Assembly: GCA_037127255.1 (NCBI GenBank)
Contig: JBANSL010000005.1
Location: 64,107,909 to 64,171,908 of the forward strand
DNA length: 64,000 bases
Direction: 5' to 3'
From: Persicaria tinctoria
Lineage: Eukaryota; Streptophyta; Magnoliopsida; Caryophyllales; Polygonaceae
Shown here: piece after piece, positions 51,480 to 63,134 of the stretch
How the letters are laid out: every line of letters starts with the position of its first letter
How positions within the stretch are numbered: the first letter of the stretch is position 1
Program-made: the position numbers and the translations under genes
The notes under the pieces: generated by a model
What the model saw: the letters and a program-made list of their open reading frames with translations, nothing else
What the model was told of the DNA's origin: nothing
Database searches by the model: none

Positions 51480-53740
51480 AGCCAAATGTTGCATTAATGA
51501 AAGATAAGGGCATCAACAACACAATTAACCAGGTTTTGCAAGATAAGTATGAATAATTTACGAGAGATCAACTCGATGCCAGTTTCGTAGAAGAAGATGG
51601 TACCGCTAATTGCCAACTTGAGGCACAAGAGGTAAGAAAGTAAAGTATTCTTTGGTTGATGAAGATTGATAAACTTTATTTTCTAATTCATCTTATAACC
51701 ATCCTAACATATTTCTTAGATTACAAAGAAAATGAATTGCTCAAGAGGTATGAAAGGGAAGTCCACTGTTACTGGTGTAGCATCAATGGCAAAAATTTTA
51801 CAGTTGAAAGGAGAAGAAAATAGGAGGCGTAGTCGGGAGGAATATCATCAATCTCAAAAAAGTTTGAATCTACAAAGAAACAAGGCCAACTTTTGTGCTC
51901 CGGGTTCTATGGCTAAAAATGTAAATGTGAAGAAAATGCAAGCTTTGAGAAGCCAGCAAAGCATTGATGTTCGTCCAACCAACACTAACGAGACTAATTC
52001 TTCTGAAGATGTTCCAGGAACTAACACTAGATATGAGAAAATGAGGAAAAATCAAATCTTAGAAGGATTTCAAAGCAATGATACAAATGATGTGCATCGA
52101 CGAAGTGGAGATTTACCGTTAGATGATGGGGCTGATTTTTCTGAAGATGCTGAAAATAACCAAAATGAACTGTCAAGTGCAATTGTTTTGAATGTTGGAC
52201 ATGAAAATGCAGCAGGTATGTCTACATTGTGTTTTTTTCCTTACGATTTCTTCATTCAGGGAATATTAATCATTGCTGGTTGCAAGACCTTTTTTTAATG
52301 TTATGATACAGTTAATTTATAGATGGTGTATATTTATTTAGTTATTCAAGAGAAGAAGCATCGTGGGAAAACCATTTTGGGGAATATTCATACACGAACG
52401 ATGGAAAGTCGTGATGCTATCATTTTAAATGATAAGAAACAGCCATCTGGGCCTACAACAAAGATTGTTAGCACTTTTAGTCAATTCTTGGGAACTTTAG
52501 CTCGAGATTCAAACCTTGCACCTTTGAATTACATTGATTGGAGAAAAGTGCCTACAAAAGATAAAATTTGGGAGTATGTGCAGGTTTGTTAATTTGCATA
52601 TGTGTGTGCTATTTTCTTAAGTGTCTTATTTATTAACATATATGCAAATACTAACTTCATCCATATTTCTTGTGTAGAAAAAGTTCATTGTACTAGAAGA
52701 AGGAAAATCATGGGTGTTGAGGAGTGTCGGTACAAAATGACGGGCTTACAAGGGAAAAGTGAAGAAAAAATATTACTCTCCAGACAAAACCATGGCAGAG
52801 ATGTTGACCAAACGACCCATGGAGATACCAAAAGAGGAGTTATAGATCTCTTACGTTATTTCAAATCGAAAGAAGCAGAGGTATACGCATTCATCCTGTA
52901 ATTTTAATAGGTGTGGCTTTTATTGTCAACTATAAAGAAAACATATGATTTTACATGCAAATAAATAGGAAGTAAGTAAAAAAAACAAAGAGAATCGAGC
53001 AAAGCAAGGAGATATGCATACTTTGGGCCCAATATCGTATGCTGTTAAGCGTCACATAATGGTAAATAAGTTTTATTCCTTTGTTTTTTTCCTTGAAAAA
53101 ATCAAATATTTCTTATTAGGTCGAGTCTGTTTTTTAAAATTACTTTCTTGTTTCCACAGCAACAAAATGATCCAAACAATCCATCAGAAGCGGACATTTA
53201 CATGCAATCTAGGAAACGAGTGGCAGGGCGTACTTACCTAACACAAGATGAGGACACATTAGCAAACATTGTGAGATCATCAATTCATTTTAAACCATTG
53301 GCTTATATTGTTGAATTGTATTAACACATTCTTTATGTGGGTTTTTTTCCCTGCTATACAAGGAGAAAATGAGATCAGAAAAATCTTTGGACAAGGGAAT
53401 GAGCAAAGTTGGTCCTTATTTTGATGTTGTTGCTAAGAAGAAGCATAATGGACGATTGCGTATGCATGGACTAGGTGTCACAAAGTCAAGTTTGAAGTGT
53501 AAGGATGTCAAGAACCCTTTTGTAGTTCCCCAAGTATTCTTGGAAAGCATTACAAAACAGTGTACCCAAAGGATGGAGGAACAATTTAGTGAAAGGATGG
53601 AGAAAACCTTAAATGTCGTCTTATCAAAGATACGAGAAGCTAATCCTGGAGTAGATATTGTTATTCCTGACCTTCCAACTAACCAAGAAGATGTATCTAC
53701 TTCCCATGATAATGTAGTTTTGTGAGTTAGACTCATTCCT
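51480..53740 (+). pseudogene. Ptta/En/Spm-type plant transposase-associated protein (Transposase_24-like)
   Basis: Exon-like blocks on the plus strand: about 51480-51632 (IEPNVALMKDKG...LEAQE), 51720-52215 (basic, MKGKSTVTGVASMAKIL), 52323-52583 (TMESRDAIILNDKKQ, FSQFLGTLARDSN, VPTKDKIWEYVQ), 52678-52880 (KKFIVLEEGKSWVL, RAYKGKVKKKYYSP), 52970-53055 (DMHTLGPISYAVKRH), 53160-53270 (NDPNNPSEADIYMQSRKR) and 53362-53725 (MSKVGPYFDV, C-terminal coiled-coil-like EEQFSERMEKTLN). This order (linker to the next exon, then a W-x-x-YK-x-x-x-K-KYY block, then GP-x-S and SEADIYMQSRKR) is the plant Ptta/En/Spm family found in CACTA elements. In-frame stops occur, for example TGA at about 52737 (W expected) and TAG at about 52842, so it is broken. 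Function in relatives: binding of the element's own ends. Confidence 0.75.
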
Positions 53741-54794
53741 TGATTTTAATGCTTACTAGGATATATTTTTCTTCGTAGGTTTCTTTTAATTATTTTTCTT
53801 TGTATAATAATTGTAGGTCTGATCAAGACTAATGCATAAATGATGCCGGTTGTTGGTTACTGGCTATTACCGATTGTTGACAGGTAATAATATTTTTAGT
53901 TTGTAGATTGGTTAATGGCTGTTATTGCTGGTTACTAGCTGTTATTGCTTTTTTTGGTAAAGACTATCTGTTATTGCTGGTTACTGGTTGTTTTTTATTT
54001 TAATGTTGTTGCTATTTTAAGAAAAGAGTGGGCATATGACTGTTTGCCAGTTGCTTGTGTTTATCCTGGGTTTGATAGGTTGGATGGGGCTGCTTGTTTT
54101 GAGGTGGTTTCATGAAGTTTATGTTGACTATCTTTAATATTAGTCTTAAGAAGTTTCCGTTGGATGGAGCTAATGTTAGAATTTCTAAATCTATATCTTC
54201 TATTTTCTCTTTTGAGGCTTTAAATTAAATATTTGTTTGCAATGGAAACTTGATTATAATATAGGATCATGTAGTTCATCAACTAAGAAAAGATTTCTAG
54301 GTATGTAAACCTGTAGTTTCTTGTCACATTTTGCGGTTCACTAAGTGCTTCTCAAGCCATATATAATGCATTTGATGTTCAAGAATCGGAGTATTTGAAG
54401 TTTATGTCTCTTTGGTATATTGAATTAATGAGGAGGATGTTGTAAGATTCTATGAGGACCTGAAGAATATGCTCTTGTCATTTGCAATTTTTTAGTAGAG
54501 CTAAATGTACTAGTTTCGTTTATGAGTGTCTCATTGACTTCAACATGATTAAAATGCTTAATTTGGAATACCTTTATGAGTTAGTGAGGAGGATCTTGTA
54601 GATGGTGCTGAAATTTATTTCCAAGATTTAACTAGATACTAAAAGTTGTAGCGGCATACTTGACAACTTGAACTAGTGAGCTAGGCATTATATTTGTCAT
54701 ATATGTTTCTTTTCTCACTTTTTTTTATTGGTGCTTGTTATTCAACTATACTTGTCTAAATATGCATCTTACATGGACTAAAATTGCTTATTGA

Positions 54795-54983
54795 TGACAA
54801 ATGCAGATCTATATGACCCTTTTGCAGATCGATCGATGTCAAAGACTAGCATATGGATACCTTTTACTTATTCCACTTTTTGTATAGGTGATGACCAAGG
54901 CACATATTTACGACCATTTTGTGGATCGATCAAGGTCAAAACTAGCATACGATCGAATAGGTTAATATCATTTTTTGTATAGG
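54795..54983. repeat. tandem duplication of about 95 bp
   Basis: The segments at 54795-54888 and 54890-54983 align: TGATGACAAATGCAGATCTA with TGATGACCAAGGCACATATT, then TTGCAGATCGATCGATGTCA with TTGTGGATCGATCAAGGTCA, and both end near TTTTTGTATAGGT. It is non-coding, within the second CACTA element. Confidence 0.7.
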
Positions 54984-55615
54984 TTACAAGCTAGGATTTG
55001 CCATATTATATATCACTCTATTTTAGATAGTTTACTAATTGGGTTGTTTAATCTTTTGTTCATACTAACTATTTAAGCATCCAACTTATGAGCGGAGATT
55101 TATATATATAATGAATGTTATCTTATTTTATTTTTTTTAAGCATGGAGAAATGTTATCTTATTATTCAATGAAAGTATGGTATTTTAAAGCTATATGATT
55201 ATCTTAAAATGAATATTTAATATTTATTTATGATTTTAAATAAATATAGTCAATATTTAATATAAAAATACTAAGATGTGAAACTAAAACCGCTACCAAT
55301 TCAACTATACTTAACCGCTGCCATTGGGTAGTTGCACTGTTTCCATATAAATATAAAACCGCTGCCTTAAGATATTTAAACCGCTGCCATAACACCCGGA
55401 ACCGCTGCCATAGATTTTGAAACCACTTCATCAATTATGAGAATAACCGTTGTGTTTGACCAAAAGGCAGCGGTTATTTTTATTTTTGGCGGCGGTTGTG
55501 CCATTGTTAATAAACCGCTGCCTTATGTTAAACAAACCGCAACCAAAGAACAAGGGCAGCGGCAGCGGCAGCAAATGAGGCGGTTCGTTAGTGAACCGTA
55601 GCATGATCTCGAGTG

Positions 55616-55885
55616 TGCCCTCAGATCCAACTCCAGTTCGTCCTCAGTGGGTGGAGTGGGGTCTTTCTTTACTCCTTTTCCCTTGAGATCTTCATCTACT
55701 GATGTAGAGGACGTTGAGTCCTAATCCCCATCCTTGGCGCCTGGAGTGGAAGTTGCAGCTTTGGATGTGGTTGCCTTTATGGCCTTCCAGCACCCCTCCT
55801 TGATCAGCACGACTCGCATCTTGACTTGCCACATGGCAAAGTCGATGACCCCGTCGAAGGGTTTGATTTTCAAAGCGTTTTCCAT
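55616..55885 (-). pseudogene. N-terminal piece of Copia gag
   Basis: Begins MENALKIKPFDGVIDFAMWQ, the usual opening of Copia gag, and runs to about 55616, where the CACTA terminus starts; TAG after KDGD (about 55720) interrupts it. The continuation found on the other side (49113) starts far downstream, just before the zinc knuckle, so some 170-200 residues of the gag core are missing. Confidence 0.85.
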
Positions 55886-56085
55886 ATTTTTGGTACCTGA
55901 GAAAACAAGATAGCAAAAGTTATTATGGAAAGCAGGTAAGCGGAAACGTTTTAAGGATCTTGTATAGAGAAACGAGCACAAGGCTAACAATCAATGGAAA
56001 ACCCTAAGCACTCAAATCTCAAGAAGCCAGAAGGTCAAGAACGGGTGACCAAAAGCCAGATCTAGCAGCAAACAGAAAACCAAGG

Positions 56086-56097
56086 GCTCTGATACCA
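56086..56097 (-). promoter_or_regulatory. primer-binding site of the Copia element
   Basis: Plus strand GCTCTGATACCA, minus strand TGGTATCAGAGC: the plant Copia site complementary to initiator methionine tRNA, three bases from the 5' LTR. Confidence 0.93.
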
Positions 56098-56100
56098 CGT

Positions 56101-57013
56101 TGTAGATCTGGTGTCTCAAGATTTCTCAGATCGGAAACCTCGAGATCTAGATCGAAAGTCGTAACAACAAGAACAGTAAACAAGAAATGACACAACATGA
56201 TTTTTAAGTGGTTCGGGATGAGATCCCTACGTCCACGGAGCCTCAAAAGAGGAGACTCGAGCTCAATCCACTAAGTCAAAGAAGGTTTATAGGGCAAGGT
56301 TAACTACAACAAAGATCTAGGGCTTATTACAACTCATACACAAGTAATCGCAAGTAAGAAAGCAAGAGACGAGGAGAAATAGTAAAGCGCTTCGAAGAAA
56401 CTCCCTGGATCTGGTTTTCGGAAACTAGATCTGTGTCGGAGGTCGTCGGAGAAGACAATCAGTGTCGGACACAGGTGCAACGTCGCTCTTCGGAGTCAGA
56501 TCTAGAGGTCTCGCTCGGAGATCCACCTCAGATCTGAGTTGAATTGCCGGAGAAGGAAGATCGCCTCTCAAACCCTAGTCGCCGCTCTATTCTCTCTCTT
56601 TCTCTCTATTGGATTACCTGAAGCCGAGTGAACAAGTGAGAAACCCTAGCCATCTCTTTCGTTTATATAGGCGCGCCTCTAGAGCTAAAACGAAGCGTTC
56701 CAGCTTAGGGCACCCGGACGAGCTAAAGAGGTAAGCTGGGCTTTCTGGTGGGCTGGGCTCTTGGCTAAGGCCCAATGTCACAATGTCCGAAATGGTGATA
56801 TTATAACATAACACACATTTAACTCTTCAACCATAGCATATAAGTATTATACATGATCACAAGTGTGTTACTTGCAATATTAATGTATAATATGTATATG
56901 TTATTGGGAGATTATAATATATGTTTAGTATAAGTTATAATCAGCCCCTAGACTAAGTTCTAATATAACCAAAACCCCTAAAGTCTAGAACCATGATTAA
57001 GTATAGCATTACA
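56101..57013 (-). repeat. Copia element, 5' LTR
   Basis: Partner of 44383-45296, same ends. Most differences between the two are transitions. Confidence 0.93.
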
Positions 57014-57018
57014 GAAAG

Positions 57019-58970
57019 AAAATCTACAAAGACATTGTTTTTAATTTTATGACGGAGAAATGCCATCTAAAATTAATACATAGGGCATTCTAAGTAAGTA
57101 TGAATGTCTACGGGCATCTTGATTACACTCACCTTTTGAGCCAATCCATATTCTCTAGTTCTCCTCATTTCAAGAAGTTGTAAGAAAAGGCAATAGCATG
57201 AAATGCAATGCAGAATCATTCATAAATCCATCATCGTAGCATTTTGGAAGAGAAAAAAGAGAGTTTAGAAATTACGTCAAACGGAGGATGATCGGAGCAA
57301 AATTTGTCTCAGCAATTAAGGCCTTGGGCTTGCGCTTGCACTTGACAACGCTTTCCTGGTACCCATTCTTGGTACAAACTAAAAGTTGGTCAAGAGCACA
57401 CAGATTCACAAAACCGGAATGAATAAGATATTATAACAACAAAAAAGTAGAGTTTTTAAGAATAAGCAAGTTGGAAAGCATGATTCATTAACCTTACCCA
57501 CAAGGCACAGGTTATTGACTCTATTATGTGATTTGAATCATCTCTATGTTTCAATTAAGGTTTTTCACCAAATGCAGACCCTCCAAATTCATTTTTGGAA
57601 TGATTATGTTCGTATACATAGGGCAAAATGTTAGCAGCATAAAATACGGGGCCTGAAAAAATTAGTAGTGAATATTGCGACACTTAAATCCTAGTTTTGC
57701 CCAAGCAAGGTAGATGATGAATAAATGTTGGTCCCTATTCCAAGCCACCATGTATCCATCTTAAAAGAAATTAGACTTAATTATGATATAGAATGTATTG
57801 ATTTTGTTAAACCTACTAACATGGGCATTTTTAACTCATTGGTCTCAATTACCTCTTTTAACATCTGCATGTACAGAGTACATCGATCAGTCGTGAAAAG
57901 AGATGAAGGTGGAGGTTTAATTATCTCTTTTCAGTCCATTCTTAGTTTTTTTAGTTTCATTATACGCCAAGAGAGGTATAACTTTATACCTGAAAGTTGA
58001 AACAAAAACAAAAGATTTGAATTTTATCAAATTCCATCACGGCTACGGCAAAACAAGCGATTCTTAAAAGAAACTATTTTCACATCACCGTTTATCAAAT
58101 TTAAATTTTTTTATTAATGAACTTGTCAGTTAGGTGGGAAACTCATTAAACAAAATTTAAGATATACATATTTTTTAATCATTCATCATAGAACAGCCAC
58201 ATTTAGATCCAGCACTAAAACATAAAACTAAGTCTAATAAACAAAATCTCCAAGACTAACACAATAAATAAAAGCAATAGATTTCTACGTGAACATTTGT
58301 GATGTTTCAAACCAAAATGAGCAAAACTTGAGATTAAATGCATTGTAAGTTCAATGAGCTAAATCAATCAATAACAACAATCACAACAACAAAAAAACTA
58401 TAGCAATAAAAACAGCAACATGACAACAAAAACTGCAACTTAAGCAGCAAGAAATCAGTGAATACAACAATAAAATGGCAATAAATCTTTTTTAAAAAAT
58501 AGCAACAAAAAAATTCAACGGGAACTACAACATAAAAAAAAACAGCAACTAAAGCAGCAAGAATTACAAGTAGGAAGTGAGCTAGTAGTGATTTTATCTC
58601 AAAGTTTCTAACTTTCTATTGTGGAAAACCCATTGATGAATAAAAAACTCATTTGACAATAAAATCTCTTTCCTTTAACATAAGACTAAGAATATAATTA
58701 GTGAAGAACAAAAAAGAACAAGAATATACTTCGGCATTCAATGAATGCGAATATGCTTAAAATCAACATAAGAAAAGAAATGTCACGCAAAGGCAGGTAA
58801 GAGAATGAATTTAAAAATGTAATAACTGATTTTTACTAATAGGTTTTCTTTAATTTGTTGGCTTCATAGAGTTTGATCACTATAGAAATACCAAATTGAA
58901 ATTCATGCTTACACTATTACCCTAATCCCAAATCAATACAACATTTTCCAATAAGAAAATCAAATCAAAT
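57019..58970. other. AT-rich region without a clear gene
   Basis: A possible exon on the minus strand at about 57275-57385 (after an acceptor TTTTAG: CTKNGYQESVVKCKRKPKAL, ending in TAA) is too short to identify. The rest is AT-rich with CAACAA-rich tracts (58380-58560). No open frame is credible; 57725-58000 lacks any recognised domain. Confidence 0.4.
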
Positions 58971-58973
58971 CCA

Positions 58974-59506
58974 TCTATAATAAACCATCTATATATAAAA
59001 CCATATATAGATAAAACTTGTTATAGATAAATTGACTTGGGCCCCAATCCAAGTTATCTATCTACCTAGGATGATTAATTATCTCCTACAACAAGGTTGC
59101 TCAAATGGAAGGTGAAAATCTTGGAAATCAACTAGCCCAATAAAAAAGGTCAGAGCTATATATGTTGCCTGTCTTGGTTAAATCGATATGCCTTGGTACC
59201 AGACTTTTTTTTCCAAGTGTTTTTCATATTCTGTTTGACCATAGTGGATGATGTCAGGCAGGTGCAAATTATGATGTCTTAAAGTTTCACAAGATGCTGG
59301 AAAATGAAGCACATCGGAAAGAGAAATTTGAAAGGGAGATTACACATGCCCTGATATAAAAAAAATTTCTTTAAGCTCCAGTTTAAATTGTAAATTGTAA
59401 AATGGCTCTCTTACCCGAAGAGCCTCTTAGATATCATTACTTGTTTAAGACGGACAACAATTGCTATGACATAACATCGCGCGCGATGCGCGCTTAACCA
59501 TCCTAG
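58974..59506 (+). mobile_element. non-autonomous Helitron
   Basis: The 3' end has the hallmark hairpin GCGCGC-GAT-GCGCGC (59479-59493), then TTAACCATC and CTAG (59503-59506) followed by T. A 5' start of the TC-TAT type follows A at 58974 (TCTATAATAAACC) or 58988 (TCTATATATAAAACC), typical of plant Helitrons, which insert between A and T without target duplication. Length is about 0.5 kb, with no Rep/helicase. The hairpin and CTAG are strong evidence; the 5' boundary is less certain. Confidence 0.78.

Positions 59507-59518
<12 letters not shown>

Positions 59519-59560
<42 letters not shown>
59519..59560. repeat. (TG)n microsatellite
   Basis: About 20 TG units preceded by (TA)n, immediately after the Helitron end and before the foldback element. 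The His-Thr repeat frame on the minus strand comes from it. Confidence 0.95.
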
Positions 59561-59561
<1 letters not shown>

Positions 59562-59562
59562 T

Positions 59563-59990
59563 TCCGGTGTACACACCCCTTACGGTGTACCTTGTTCACA
59601 AATATTATTCGGTGAAATGTGAAACATTATTCGGTGAAATTTGAAACATTATTCGGTGAAATGTGAAACATTCTACCAAATACTGTTATGTTTTCTTTTT
59701 CAGTTCAGTTCAGATGAAAACGTTCCAATTCCACTGAATAATTTGTAACATTCTACCGAATAATGTTTAGTTTTTTTATTCATCTATTTCAAATAAAAGA
59801 AACCTCAATTCTCTCAACAATACTTACAATTTATATGAATAATGTTTCTAATTTCACCAAATAATGTTTCACATTCCCCTAAACAATACTCGCATTTCAC
59901 CGAATAATGCTTCAAATTTCACCGAATAATGTTTCACATTTCACCGAATAATATTTGTGAACAAGGTACACCCTAAGGCTTGTGAACAAA
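59563..59990. mobile_element. foldback MITE with long inverted arms
   Basis: The left arm (59571-59690) and right arm (59850-59985) are inverted copies of about 120 bp: GGTGTACCTTGTTCACAAAT followed by three ATTATTCGGTGAAATGTGAA-like units. The centre is about 160 bp with weaker copies of the same units. TA-rich DNA borders both sides (59505-59520, 60004-60026), so a TA target is possible. No coding potential. Confidence 0.8.
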
Positions 59991-60289
59991 TGATCCATAC
60001 ACTATATATATATATATATATATATAAGGTCATAAAGATAAATTGGTATATTTAATGAGACAAATTGGTATATTTAAAGGCAAGAGAGACAAAAAAGTAA
60101 ATAAAAAGTGGTTCGGGAATCGGGGACAGACTACCTTTTTTCCCTTGTCAAGGTCGGTTCACCCATTATAATTCGGTTTTTTTAATTTTCACCCAGTTAT
60201 GAGTTATGTGCCAAACCAACAAAATCATACCACAAATACAACTAAACCCCTAAACCGTTCTCCCACCTCCCAAATTACATCTATGTATG

Positions 60290-61330
60290 ATGACTTCGGC
60301 GCGAACTTGATGAAGATGAACTAGACGAGGATCAATTATATCAGCAAGGCATATGTCAAAGGTGAGTTCTCTTATGAAGGCTAGAAATTTCAAATTCTAT
60401 TTCATCTATTTGTTTTTTTTTTTCCTATTTGAATAGTTATGGTTTAATACTTTGATAATCTAGGGTTCCAATAAAAAGATTAGAAGTGTTATGAATTCAA
60501 CTATATATTGCAGAACATTGATGGATCAAATAACATAACGTATGAGAAGAAAATTGACCCCAAGGAGGCGGGAAAGGGCTGATACGGAGCCTTCACCCCT
60601 GGAACAAAATGACCATGATGGCACAATAGAAAATGAAGTTATAAATTGTAGAAGGATAAAAGGAAAAGGAAAGTGCTCGAGGAGGATAATGAAGAACCAT
60701 TTTTTGAAGATAAATTGGAAGATGAAGTTGAGGGCTATGATTTATGTGAGGAAGACAATGATGGTGCTTAGGGGTGGGCGCGGGACGGGACGGGATGAGG
60801 GTCGTCCCGCGTCCCGTCTCGCGTAATTTTTGCGGGACGTGACCGGGACGGGATTCCCTACTTTTTTTTCAATCCCGCGCGGGCCTTGTCCCTCATGGGA
60901 CGGGACGGGACGGGCCTTGTCCCTCAAGTAAAAAACATTATAAAAAAATTCCTAAATTTCTATATATTTTACGGTTTTCAAAAGCATAATATATATATTT
61001 ATATTTATAGTATTTTTATATAATTTTAAATTTTTTTTTATATATACAGTGTACAATATATGTATACGTACAATATATATATACAATAATACACACACTG
61101 TAAAAGTCTAAAAATGGTGTATATATAGACATTGTATATACCTATACTATAAATATATTGCATACTACTATACACACACAGTGTGTGTATATATATATAT
61201 ACACACACACACAATATTCGAAGAACGAACAATTTGTCGATCTCCTCAATCCGGTCGGCGTCCTCTCTCTCTGTCTTCTTCTATAATCGAAGAACGAACA
61301 ATTTGTGCAAGTCTTCTTTTATTTTTTTTT
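60290..61330. other. mixed remnant region: acidic exon-like pieces, hAT-like end, AT-rich repeat
   Basis: At 60320-60365 an acidic exon-like stretch (ELDEDELDEDQLYQQ) ends in a GTGAGT donor; after an acceptor near 60512 a second piece (NIDGSNNITYEKKI) soon meets a stop. At about 60768 TTAGGGGTGGGCGCGGGACG resembles a hAT terminus with repeated GGGACGGGAC units to 60925; its partner was not found. 61010-61210 is TA/CA-rich microsatellite-like DNA whose Tyr/Ile/Val-rich frames are not genes. Confidence 0.35.
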
Positions 61331-61354
61331 TCTTTTATTTTTTTTAACGAAAAA

Positions 61355-61486
61355 TGTAACCGGAACTAACGGAGGGGTATGCGACGAAAAAAAATAAAAG
61401 TTCAGGGGTATCATACGAAATATGTCAAACTTTGGTACACCATGCGAAAAAACACTTACCTCAGGGGTACCAGGCGAAAGTTTCGT
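61355..61486. mobile_element. terminal repeat of a third Mutator-like element
   Basis: GGAGGGGTATGCGACG, TTCAGGGGTATCATACGAAA, TTTGGTACACCATGCGAAAA and CAGGGGTACCAGGCGAAAGT follow one another as in the right ends at 26590-26699 and 42610-42759. No left partner was found in the window's right part. Confidence 0.6.
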
Positions 61487-61489
61487 TAA

Positions 61490-63100
61490 ATATATCAATT
61501 TGTCTTTACGGCCATATCTATAGTTACTAATTTTACCTTCCTTCCCTTTAGCCTCTTTTCTCCTTCTCTTCTCCTCTTTTGACCATTTATAATTTTGACT
61601 TTGATCGATCATCATTGACCATTCTAGTCAACGTCCAATTTTGATAACACTTGTTGGTGACAATTTTTTCTAGTGACCGTTATTAGTGACATTTTTTATG
61701 GTGACGGTTGTTGGTGACATTTTTTTCGATAATTTATTTTTATTTTGTTGAGTTGTTTTTGACATTATTTTTTCTCGGAATATATTGTCACCAATTGTTG
61801 TCATCAATAACATAACACTATCACCAAATATCATTACGAACTACTGAAAACAACCTATAATTGGTGGTGTCGGTTTCATTGTTGATGACTCACTTGAGAC
61901 TATATGGAACAACTCTTAACACTCTTTTTGGTCATATCCTTTGTTGTTGGATTGTCTAAAGCAGGTTGAAGTAGCTGGAAATTATAGGATAAGAATGTAC
62001 AAGCATCGATTTGATTTCCCTTCATTTTCCATTTTTTACTCACATCCTACAATGGAGACCATACTTGAGGATGTGGTGAATATAACCCGTATTTGTACTA
62101 TATTTTTTCTTAATTACATTTGTCTTTTATTGCAAGTGTGGAGATGTTATGAAGCAGGCACACAAACGTAGTGAGTCTTCGAAAAGCCCTTATTAATGTC
62201 AAAGTGTCCAATTTTGAGCAACTCATGTGTATCACGTTTACTATATACACCGCAAATTAATATCGCATTCGACGTTGATCAGCATTCAATTTAACGTTTC
62301 ATAACGTTCGATGTGACGTTTTACACCACACCCCCTTAAAACTTGGAAGAAGAAAAAATAAGACGTTACACACACGTTCAATTGGACGTTACACACAACG
62401 TCCAATTTGACATTATAATCAACGAGCCCAACGGGTTCAGTCGGGCTTGGCCTTGTTTAACGTCCAATGGATGTTACAAACAACGTCTTATGTAACGTTG
62501 AATATGACATTGTATATATACTTGGATTACAGAGTTCAACAATGTTGTAAAACGTTGTATGAAACATTTGACAACGTCCAATTGGGCATTGCTCGTTGGA
62601 ATTTCGAAAAAAATATATATATAACATAAGTTATGGATGGTTTTTCTTATTCCAATGTAGTTATGATTTATTGGTCGCGATACTTAATTCCCATCAGATA
62701 AAGAGCAGCTGTAAAGTTCTAAAATTTTGGATAACCATGATAACAATAGTTGTCAAACTAACTACTTAGTTAGGGGTGAGTATTACGACAGTAATATTTA
62801 AATAATACTCACAACCTAACCGAGGAGGTAGATAACAACTACACCACCATCTTTGATACCCATTAGATAAAAATGAAGTTATTAAGCTTTAAGATTTCGA
62901 ATAACCATGATAATAATAGTTGTCAAACTAACTGCTAATTCAAGTGTGAGTATTGAAAAGATTACAAGAACCACATTCAATACTCAACATCCAATACGAC
63001 GTTGTAGTGCTAGAATGCAACATCCAATACAAGTATACAACGTTGCATTGTAGTAATTCAAAATTTGAATTCTACTTACAATGTTCAATCCGACATCCAG
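61490..63100. repeat. AT-rich region with AACGTCCAATT-like repeats
   Basis: Scattered degenerate units such as ACGTTCAATTGGACGTTAC and AACGTCCAATTTGACATT (62260-62600, again near 62990), plus a direct repeat CAGATAAAGAGCAGCTGTAAAG / TAGATAAAAATGAAGTTATTAAG with following text (62695-62770 and 62870-62945). Likely the non-coding part of the transposon whose transposase follows. No gene seen. Confidence 0.45.
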
Positions 63101-63134
63101 ATGGAATTGTCTTCTATATAAGTACTCGTATGTC

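Larger units (their letters stand above)
49116..55615 (+). mobile_element. CACTA (En/Spm) element inserted in Copia gag
   Basis: The left end is CACTACTAGATTAAGGATC; the right end, reversed, is CACTCGAGATCATGCTACGG. Both are CACTA-type termini but differ from each other by an indel. Subterminal arms are packed with AACCGCTGCC/GGCAGCGGTT units (49140-49340 and 55290-55600), the usual transposase-binding repeats. The 3-bp flanks do not match (TTA left, TGC right), and the host gag lacks its middle part, so ends or flanks were altered after insertion. The interior carries a plus-strand Ptta/En/Spm-type pseudogene but no DDE transposase that I can recognise. Confidence 0.8.
44383..57013 (-). mobile_element. 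Copia LTR retrotransposon (minus orientation), interrupted
   Basis: LTRs at 44383-45296 and 56101-57013, both TGTAGATCTGG to GCATTACA, with flanks GGAAG (44378-44382) and GAAAG (57014-57018), a 4-of-5 duplication. Minus-strand order: 5' LTR, primer site TGGTATCAGAGC (56086-56097), gag start (55885), a CACTA insertion, then zinc knuckle, protease, integrase, RT and RNase H in one frame, and the 3' LTR. Integrase before RT defines Copia. Roughly two dozen differences between the 913-bp LTRs, counted by eye, mean about 97% identity, so this is one of the younger insertions here. Premature stops and loss of part of gag make it non-autonomous. Confidence 0.93.

Noticed and set aside
60542..60826. 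94-codon basic frame
   Set aside because: Runs into the GGGACGGGAC repeat of a hAT-like end; the neighbouring acidic exon piece is in another frame, so no consistent gene model can be made.
61038..61232. Tyr/Ile/Val-rich frame
   Set aside because: Product of TA/CA microsatellite DNA.
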